Positions 1 through 5,484 of a stretch of 9,131 nt of DNA are shown here, one piece after another (the first letter of the stretch is position 1; each line of letters opens with the position of its first letter). The stretch lies in contig JAHEBI010000022.1 in the NCBI GenBank assembly GCA_024642325.1, positions 1 through 9,131 of the forward strand. The letters are read 5' to 3'. The notes below the pieces were generated by a model. The model was not told where the DNA came from and did not search any database. It saw only the letters and a program-made list of their open reading frames with translations. Made by a program: the position numbers and the translations under genes. The stretch comes from Eudoraea sp. (lineage in GTDB: Bacteria; Bacteroidota; Bacteroidia; Flavobacteriales; Flavobacteriaceae).

Positions 1-1128
1 ATGGAAGTCTCCCATGCCAGCGGTAGCTATATTTATGACAAACAGGGAAATGGACATTTAGATTTTGTTGCGGGTGTATCGGTTTGCAGTTTGGGTCATT
101 GCCATCCAAAAGTGGTTGAAGCTGTAATTGATCAAACCAGAAAATACATGCATGTCATGGTATATGGTGAGTTCATACAACAGCCAGCAGTAGAATTCAC
201 TAAATATTTAGCTTCACTTTTACCCGATAAACTGGAAACAACCTATCTGGTAAATTCAGGAACTGAGGCCATTGAGGGGGCTATTAAACTTGCGAGACGT
301 TTTACGGGTCGCTCAAAACTAATAGCTGCCAAAAATGCCTATCACGGAAATACCTTAGGAAGTCTTAGCCTCATGAATTATGAAGAACGAAAAGCTCCTT
401 TCAGGCCCTTAATTCCGGATATCTCTTTTTTGGAATTTAATTCCGAGGAAGATCTCAATAAAATCTCTGAAGATACAGCTGCCGTCATACTCGAAACTAT
501 TCAGGGAGGTGCCGGATTCATTTTACCAAAAGAAGGTTATCTTAAAAAAGTAAAGGATAGGTGCGCAGAAGTAGGTGCACTTCTAATTCTTGATGAGATT
601 CAACCTGGATTTGGACGTACCGGGAATTTATTTGCATTTGAGCATTTCCAATGTGTACCGGACATACTTGTTATGGGCAAAGGCATGGCTTCCGGTTTAC
701 CTATTGGAGCGTTTACGGCATCGAATGAAATGATGAATTCTTTGAGTGATTCTCCTAAATTAGGCCATATAACAACCTTCGGAGGGAACCCGGTCATAGC
801 CGCCGCAGCTATGGCAACATTAAAGGAATTAACCAATAGCAATCTTATTCCCGAAACTATTGAAAAAGAAAAACATTTCAGATCTAGGCTAAAACACCCC
901 TACATAAAAGAGATTAGAGGAAAGGGTTTAATGTTGGCACTTATTATGAAAAATGAAGAGATCGCCAATAAACTCATACTTTCGTGCGCAAAAAAGAATT
1001 TAATCCTTTTTTGGCTGCTTTTTGAATCAAAGGCTGTACGAATTTCCCCGCCACTGACGATAAACACTGAAGAAATTGACTTGGGGTGCAACATAATATT
1101 ACAAACTTTAAATGAGTTGGAGCAATAA
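1..1128 (+). CDS. Class III aminotransferase (acetylornithine/aspartate aminotransferase-like), 5' end probably cut
   Basis: PLP-dependent fold-type I aminotransferase of class III (ArgD/GabT-like). It would move an amino group between an amino acid or amine and a 2-oxo acid in the cytoplasm. Visible motifs are the phosphate-binding VNSGTEAIEGAIKLA (about residues 85-99), an aromatic Y-H-G stretch near residue 115, LILDEIQPGFGRTG with the PLP-pyridine Asp at 198, and MGKGMASG with the Schiff-base Lys at 227. TTFGGNP follows near residue 260. The catalytic core is intact. The open frame starts exactly at base 1, and the GSYIYDKQG segment begins at residue 8, whereas relatives carry a few tens of residues before it. 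The ATG at base 1 is therefore probably an internal Met and the true start lies outside the window. The substrate cannot be read from the sequence; flavobacterial homologues are usually called 'aspartate aminotransferase family', so argD would be an over-call. A hairpin with a T-run follows 49 bases after the stop. Confidence 0.9.
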   Translation: MEVSHASGSYIYDKQGNGHLDFVAGVSVCSLGHCHPKVVEAVIDQTRKYMHVMVYGEFIQQPAVEFTKYLASLLPDKLETTYLVNSGTEAIEGAIKLARRFTGRSKLIAAKNAYHGNTLGSLSLMNYEERKAPFRPLIPDISFLEFNSEEDLNKISEDTAAVILETIQGGAGFILPKEGYLKKVKDRCAEVGALLILDEIQPGFGRTGNLFAFEHFQCVPDILVMGKGMASGLPIGAFTASNEMMNSLSDSPKLGHITTFGGNPVIAAAAMATLKELTNSNLIPETIEKEKHFRSRLKHPYIKEIRGKGLMLALIMKNEEIANKLILSCAKKNLILFWLLFESKAVRISPPLTINTEEIDLGCNIILQTLNELEQ

Positions 1129-1176
1129 TTTGTTAACTATTTTGTTAATAATAAAGCCCGAAAGAGGAATTAAGGG

Positions 1177-1198
1177 TAGTCCCAAAAGGACTATTTTT
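1177..1198 (+). terminator. Small hairpin plus T-run after the aminotransferase gene
   Basis: Bases 1177-1182 (TAGTCC) pair perfectly with 1188-1193 (GGACTA) around the 5-base loop CAAAA, and TTTTT follows at 1194-1198. This is the layout of an intrinsic terminator, with a short 6 bp stem. It lies between the aminotransferase stop and the TPR start, so it probably ends the upstream transcript. It could instead lie in the TPR leader, because no clear promoter is seen between it and the TPR start at 1228. Confidence 0.55.
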
Positions 1199-1227
1199 AA
1201 GTCCATAGATTAACCAAGCTAGTTCCT

Positions 1228-2628
1228 ATGGCGTTAGATCCTAACGAAAGTCAAAATCAACCAATAGCGAAGTTTGAATCCATGCTCAAGACAGATGATG
1301 TCTATTTCTTTGATGCAGAGGACTTTGAAGACATAATCCATCACTACTTGAACAATGGCAAAATTTCCTTAGCCAAGAAAGCCATCAAAATTGGACTTAA
1401 ACAACATCCGGGAGCAATGGATATAAGGCTTTTGGACATAGAAGTTCTTGTGTTTGAAAATAATCTGGAAGTTGCCGAGAAGCTGTTAGACGAACTTCAG
1501 CTGATGGACAACAACAATGAGGAAATATATATTCAACGTGCCAATATCTATTCAAAAAAAGACAATCATGAGGCGGCTGTAGACATGTTAAAAAAAGCTT
1601 TGGACATGTCTGAAGAAAGCTTTGACATATACTCTTTATTGGGTATGGAATACTTGTTCATGGATGATTTTGAAAAAGCTAAAGAAAATTTTATAAAATG
1701 TGTAGCTTTTGATGAACAGGATTATTCTTCACTTTATAATGTAGTCTACTGTTTTGAATTCCTGGAGGATTATGATGGTGCCATTACTTTTTTGAACGAT
1801 TTTTTGGAACGAAACCCTTATTGCCAGGTGGCGTGGCATCAGCTGGGAAAACAGTATTATATTAAAGAAATGCTTCCGGAAGCCCTGGCTGCATTTGACT
1901 TTGCCATTATTGCCGACGATACTTTTATCGGAGCCTATTTTGAAAAAGGCAAGGTTCTGGAAAAAATGGGGAAACACAATGAAGCAATTGAAAATTACGA
2001 AACGACGATTAAAATTGAAGACCCTACCTCGCATGCTTACCTTAGGATTGGAAAATGTCATGAAAAACTGGAGAATGATGAACTTGCCAAATTCTATTTT
2101 TACCAAACCGTGCATGAGGATCCTTTGCTGGACAAAGGGTGGCTCGCAATAACTGATTTCTACTTTCGTAAAGAAAATTATGAAAGAGCCTTATATTATG
2201 TGAATAAAGCCATTAATATAGACGGTGAAAATGCTTTATACTGGAAAAAATGCGCAAAAATTCATTATGCCCTTCACAACCTGGACGAGGCTGATTTTTC
2301 ATATAAACAAGCAGTAGATCTTGGAAATTATGAATTGGACACCTGGTTAAATTGGACAGAAGTCGTCAAAAAGAATGGCGATATCCATTCCGCTATTCAA
2401 ATTTTGATACAGGGACACCAATTTTATCCTGAAGAAGCTGAAATTGAATATAGAATGACTGGTTTATATCTTATGTTAAGTGATTCTGAACAGGCAAGAT
2501 TTAGATTAATAAACGCTTTAAAATTAGATATCTCTAAGCTTTCTGTTTTTGAAAGTGAATTTCCTGAATATTATGACTCCATCTGGACCCAAAACATAAT
2601 TAGTAATATTAAAAAGGCTTCCGAATAA
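1228..2628 (+). CDS. Tetratricopeptide-repeat (TPR) protein, conserved in Flavobacteriia
   Basis: A 466-residue protein made almost wholly of TPR helical hairpins from about residue 30 to 450. Typical repeat signatures are A(X)3-A/Y near hairpin turns, for example YSLLGMEYLFMDDFEKAKEN, AYLRIGKCHEKLENDELAKF and WLAITDFYFRKENYERALYY. About ten or more repeats of roughly 34 residues fit. There is no signal peptide or membrane segment, so it should be a cytoplasmic protein-protein scaffold; the partner is unknown. The charged N-terminus (IAKFESMLKTDDVYFFDAED) is, from memory, typical of the flavobacterial family. The start at 1228 is well bounded: it is the first ATG after an in-frame TAA at 1198-1200. 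The stop lies 30 bases before the first DUF368 gene and in the same frame, so the two genes are probably co-transcribed. Function remains unassigned. Confidence 0.9.
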   Translation: MALDPNESQNQPIAKFESMLKTDDVYFFDAEDFEDIIHHYLNNGKISLAKKAIKIGLKQHPGAMDIRLLDIEVLVFENNLEVAEKLLDELQLMDNNNEEIYIQRANIYSKKDNHEAAVDMLKKALDMSEESFDIYSLLGMEYLFMDDFEKAKENFIKCVAFDEQDYSSLYNVVYCFEFLEDYDGAITFLNDFLERNPYCQVAWHQLGKQYYIKEMLPEALAAFDFAIIADDTFIGAYFEKGKVLEKMGKHNEAIENYETTIKIEDPTSHAYLRIGKCHEKLENDELAKFYFYQTVHEDPLLDKGWLAITDFYFRKENYERALYYVNKAINIDGENALYWKKCAKIHYALHNLDEADFSYKQAVDLGNYELDTWLNWTEVVKKNGDIHSAIQILIQGHQFYPEEAEIEYRMTGLYLMLSDSEQARFRLINALKLDISKLSVFESEFPEYYDSIWTQNIISNIKKASE

Positions 2629-2658
2629 AAGAACTATTTTTGCTTTTTTCATTTTGGA

Positions 2659-3582
2659 ATGGGTCCTAGGAATTTATTAAGTTATATTATCATTTCTCTC
2701 AAGGGAATTGCTATGGGTGCTGCAGATGTGGTGCCAGGAGTATCCGGAGGAACTATAGCATTTATTTCAGGGATTTATGAAGAACTTATTACCTCCATTA
2801 ATAACATAAATTTTTCCCTCTTCAAAGTTTTAAGAAAAGAAGGCTTCAGAAGTTTCTGGATTGCTATTAATGGGAATTTTTTACTTTCCCTTTTTACAGG
2901 GATTTTCATTAGTGTCTTTTCGTTGGCTAAAATGATCAGTTGGCTTTTAAATAACCAACCTGTATTGTTATGGTCCTTCTTTTTTGGATTGGTATTGGCC
3001 AGTGTTTTTTTTATTGCCAGGGATATTAAGCAATGGAATTTAGGCATAATCGTGGCCTTTGTGTTAGGAACCGTATTGGCCTATTATATTACCACCCTTC
3101 CACCTTCCGAAAACACAAATGGCATTCCATTTTTATTTCTATCCGGTGCTCTTGCGGTATGTGCCATGATCCTGCCCGGAATTTCAGGAGCATTCATTTT
3201 AGTTCTTCTCGGATCCTATAAAACTATCTTAGATGCTGTACATCAGAAAGACCTCCATATTGTTGCAACCGTGGCAATAGGAGCAGTTTTTGGCCTTTTG
3301 AGCTTTGCCCGGCTTTTAAAGTGGATGTTTGAACATTACAAGAACAGTACACTGGCCCTTTTAACGGGTTTTATTTTGGGTTCACTAAACAAAATTTGGC
3401 CCTGGAAAAGGGTTTTGGAGACCAAAATTTTTGGTGACAAAGTAATTCCCGTAAAGGAGATAAACGTATCCCCCCTCGAGTTTGAAGGTGATAACCAACT
3501 GCTCTACGCTGTCCTGTTAGCACTTTTTGGATTTTGCATTATTTTTATACTTGAAAAACTAGCTGCGAAAAGTAAAAAATAA
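2659..3582 (+). CDS. DUF368 membrane protein, PopT-like undecaprenyl-phosphate translocase (copy 1)
   Basis: A 307-residue polytopic inner-membrane protein of the DUF368 family (PF04018). Published work identified members of this family (PopT) as translocases that return undecaprenyl phosphate to the cytoplasmic leaflet, so the lipid carrier can be reused for peptidoglycan and surface-polysaccharide synthesis. The family's two related core motifs are both present. The first is GAADVVPGVSGGT at residues 20-32, including the acidic D23 and the PGVSGG turn; the second is LPGISGAF at 172-179. WSFFFGL (105-111) and the late IWPWK are also family features. Hydrophobic segments run through the whole protein and a basic tail ends it (AAKSKK). 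It follows the TPR gene by 30 bases and precedes a second DUF368 gene by 5 bases. This copy keeps the standard motif and is the better candidate for an ordinary PopT. Substrate is inferred from the family, not shown here. Confidence 0.92.
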   Translation: MGPRNLLSYIIISLKGIAMGAADVVPGVSGGTIAFISGIYEELITSINNINFSLFKVLRKEGFRSFWIAINGNFLLSLFTGIFISVFSLAKMISWLLNNQPVLLWSFFFGLVLASVFFIARDIKQWNLGIIVAFVLGTVLAYYITTLPPSENTNGIPFLFLSGALAVCAMILPGISGAFILVLLGSYKTILDAVHQKDLHIVATVAIGAVFGLLSFARLLKWMFEHYKNSTLALLTGFILGSLNKIWPWKRVLETKIFGDKVIPVKEINVSPLEFEGDNQLLYAVLLALFGFCIIFILEKLAAKSKK

Positions 3583-3587
3583 CCCAA

Positions 3588-4607
3588 ATGCAGAAGCCAA
3601 GGACTTTTATTGATAAATTATTTCTTATTATAAAGGGGTTGGGTATGGGAGCTGCCAATAAAGTGCCTGGTGTCTCAGGAGGCATTGTGGCTTTCGTCGC
3701 AGGATTTTATGAAGAGTTTATTTATTCACTCCAGAAGATAAATCTCAAGGCTTTTAAATTACTTTTTAACGGCAGATTTAAGAGCTTTTACCGTTACGTA
3801 AACGGGCAATTTTTAACATTGCTCATTTTTGGTATGCTGGTAAGTTACTTTAGTGTTTCTAAAATATTAGACTATTTTCTCGCCAAAGATGAACTATTTG
3901 TCTGGGCAACTTTTTTTGGAATGATTATAGGCTCCATTTATTTCATTGCAATTGACTTTAAGCATTGGAACAGGGGAACCATTACCGCCGGTATTTTTGG
4001 TTTAATTGTTGGCATCTCAATCAGCTTTTTAAGTCCGGCCAAAGAGAATGACAATTTGCTATTCATATTTCTCTGTGGAATTATAAGCGTTTCCGGAATG
4101 ACACTCCCGGGCTTGTCGGGATCATTTATTCTTATCCTATTGGGTAATTACGTCTTGTTATTGGTAGATTCTGTGAATTCGCTGTACGATACCATGGCTG
4201 AAATGATAAAGGGCGATTTCAGTTTTATACAAAACCACGTGCGATTGCGAACTTTGAAAATTCTTGCCATATTTACACTGGGATCTGCAACAGGACTGGT
4301 TACCTTGTCGCATCTTCTCGGATATGTATTAAAGCATTATAAATATATAACCACTTCTGTTATTATTGGTTTTATAACCGGTTCTCTAGGGGTAGTATGG
4401 CCATGGAAAAATGCTATTTATGTCAAGGATGAAATAGGGAATATAGCTATTGACTCAAATGGAGATAAGGTAATAAGGAACTACGAACGATATATGCCTG
4501 ATTTTAACAATAGCGAAACCTGGTGGGCAATCATGTTCATAGTTTTAGGAATTGGCCTGTTAATTGGGTTAGAAAGGTATGGCAAAAGCAGAGCAAGAAA
4601 CAAGTAG
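3588..4607 (+). CDS. DUF368 membrane protein (copy 2, diverged at the core motif)
   Basis: A 339-residue polytopic membrane protein homologous to the gene just before it. The N-terminal motif reads GAANKVPGVSGGI (residues 21-33), so the acidic residue of copy 1 is Asn24 here, followed by Lys25, and the Thr after SGG is Ile33. The second motif is LPGLSGSF (173-180). The protein is 32 residues longer than copy 1, with extra length after the second motif (a polar stretch around SLYDTMAEMIKGDFSF) and in a polar segment before the last membrane helix (IDSNGDKVIRNYERYMPDF). Homology suggests undecaprenyl-phosphate or related polyprenyl-phosphate transport. The changed motif leaves open a different lipid, direction or regulatory role. 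It starts 5 bases after copy 1, which implies one mRNA and perhaps coupled translation. Its last 29 bases overlap the start of aroE. Confidence 0.9.
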   Translation: MQKPRTFIDKLFLIIKGLGMGAANKVPGVSGGIVAFVAGFYEEFIYSLQKINLKAFKLLFNGRFKSFYRYVNGQFLTLLIFGMLVSYFSVSKILDYFLAKDELFVWATFFGMIIGSIYFIAIDFKHWNRGTITAGIFGLIVGISISFLSPAKENDNLLFIFLCGIISVSGMTLPGLSGSFILILLGNYVLLLVDSVNSLYDTMAEMIKGDFSFIQNHVRLRTLKILAIFTLGSATGLVTLSHLLGYVLKHYKYITTSVIIGFITGSLGVVWPWKNAIYVKDEIGNIAIDSNGDKVIRNYERYMPDFNNSETWWAIMFIVLGIGLLIGLERYGKSRARNK

Positions 4608-5331
4608 TTTTGGACTAATCGGAAAGAATATTTCTTACTCGTTCTCCAAGGCGTATTTTAATGCCAAATTCACTTCACTGAATTTGAAAGACCACAGCTA
4701 CGAAAATTTTGACCTAGTCCATATAGAGGAATTTCCCGCTCTCATAAACAATCATAAAACGCTAAAAGGCCTAAATGTTACAATCCCCTATAAGGAAGCT
4801 ATAATTCCCTATCTGAATAGTTTAAGCAAAAAAGCGACACTTGTTGGCGCAGTAAACACTATTAAATTCACGAAGAACGGTCTCAAAGGATATAACACAG
4901 ATGTTTACGGTTTTAAAAAATCGATCCAGCCATTTATAAAAGAGTCTCATAAAAAAGCATTGATTCTAGGAACTGGCGGGGCCTCGAAAGCTGTCGCATT
5001 TGTTTTGAATGAACTGGGCATCTCTTATAAATACGTTTCAAGAAACCCATCGGGTAATCAGATTGACTATAAGGGATTAAACAGGGAAATAATTGGTTCG
5101 CACACTTTGCTTATAAATTGTACGCCATTGGGTACTTTCCCAGATATAGAAGCCAGGCCAAACATTCCATACGAATTTATAACTTCAGACCATTTCCTTT
5201 TTGATCTTATTTATAACCCGGAAAAAACAGCATTTCTGTTATCGGGAGAACGCAAAGGCGCAACAATTTGTAATGGGTTAAAAATGCTGGAACTTCAAGC
5301 CGAAAAAGCCTGGCAAATATGGAATTCCTGA
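4579..5331 (+). CDS. aroE: Shikimate dehydrogenase (NADP+)
   Basis: Reduces 3-dehydroshikimate to shikimate with NADPH, the fourth step of the shikimate pathway to chorismate and aromatic amino acids; cytoplasmic. The 250 residues carry the family motifs in order. These are SYSFS (19-23, shikimate-binding serines), GLNVTIPYK (64-72, catalytic Lys72), GAVNT (90-94), YNTDVYGF (105-112, catalytic Asp108), the dinucleotide loop LGTGGASKA (130-138), VSRN (the position of the usual N/S-R-T NADP-phosphate motif), NCTPLGT, DLIYNPEKT and GLKMLELQA with Gln240. All key residues are present and the length is slightly short but normal for Bacteroidota. ATG 4579 is the only reasonable start: an in-frame TAG lies at 4570-4572 and the essential N-terminal motif follows at once. 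The gene overlaps the second DUF368 gene by 29 bases. AGAAAGG at 4571-4577 is only one base from the ATG, too close for a normal ribosome site, so translational coupling is likely. Confidence 0.96.
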   Translation: MAKAEQETSSFGLIGKNISYSFSKAYFNAKFTSLNLKDHSYENFDLVHIEEFPALINNHKTLKGLNVTIPYKEAIIPYLNSLSKKATLVGAVNTIKFTKNGLKGYNTDVYGFKKSIQPFIKESHKKALILGTGGASKAVAFVLNELGISYKYVSRNPSGNQIDYKGLNREIIGSHTLLINCTPLGTFPDIEARPNIPYEFITSDHFLFDLIYNPEKTAFLLSGERKGATICNGLKMLELQAEKAWQIWNS

Positions 5332-5361
5332 TATTCCAAACCTGTACATAGACAATAAGGC

Positions 5362-5385
5362 AACTTCGGAAACACCAAAGTTTTT
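5362..5385 (+). terminator. Hairpin plus T-run after aroE
   Basis: Bases 5362-5369 (AACTTCGG) pair with 5375-5382 (CCAAAGTT) around the loop AAACA, with one C/A mismatch at 5367/5377. The T-run covers 5381-5385. It sits 30 bases after the aroE stop and directly before the promoter-like elements of the next gene, so it probably ends the TPR-DUF368-DUF368-aroE transcript. The T-run is short, so termination may be partial. Confidence 0.5.
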
Positions 5386-5387
5386 AA

Positions 5388-5418
5388 TTGATGCTTAAAA
5401 CTAGTTTGATTACCTTTG
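5388..5418 (+). promoter_or_regulatory. Bacteroidota-type promoter of the DUF349 gene
   Basis: TTG at 5388-5390, a 20-base spacer, then TACCTTTG at 5411-5418. This fits the known Bacteroidota primary-sigma pattern (TTG or TTTG at about -33, TAnnTTTG at about -7) with a normal spacer. Transcription would begin roughly at 5422-5425. It is the clearest promoter in the window, and it falls only a few bases before the first possible ATG (5428), which matters for choosing the start of the next gene. Confidence 0.65.
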
Positions 5419-5484
5419 CAGTAATAAATGATGTTAGTATCTTATGTTAAAAGCTCTAACAGACCCGCAGAAACATTAAATGAA

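Noticed and set aside
1..1128. Naming the aminotransferase argD
   Set aside because: The PLP motifs fix the family but not the substrate, and no arginine-pathway gene lies nearby in the window.
1129..1144. TATTTTG and ATTTG near the aminotransferase stop as a promoter for the TPR gene
   Set aside because: Both are one base short of the TAnnTTTG spacing, and they lie before the terminator-like hairpin.
1729..2115. 128-codon open frame on the - strand inside the TPR gene
   Set aside because: It lies fully inside a well-supported gene on the other strand and shows no recognisable domain; its composition reads as a shadow of the TPR repeats.
2635..2642. TATTTTTG as a -7 promoter element before the first DUF368 gene
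   Set aside because: It matches TAnnTTTG, but no TTG or TTTG lies about 20 bases upstream, and T-rich DNA here makes chance matches likely. The short gap after the TPR gene fits co-transcription better.
3588..4607. Recent duplication of the DUF368 gene
   Set aside because: The two copies differ strongly in sequence and length, so the duplication is old; there is no long DNA-level repeat.
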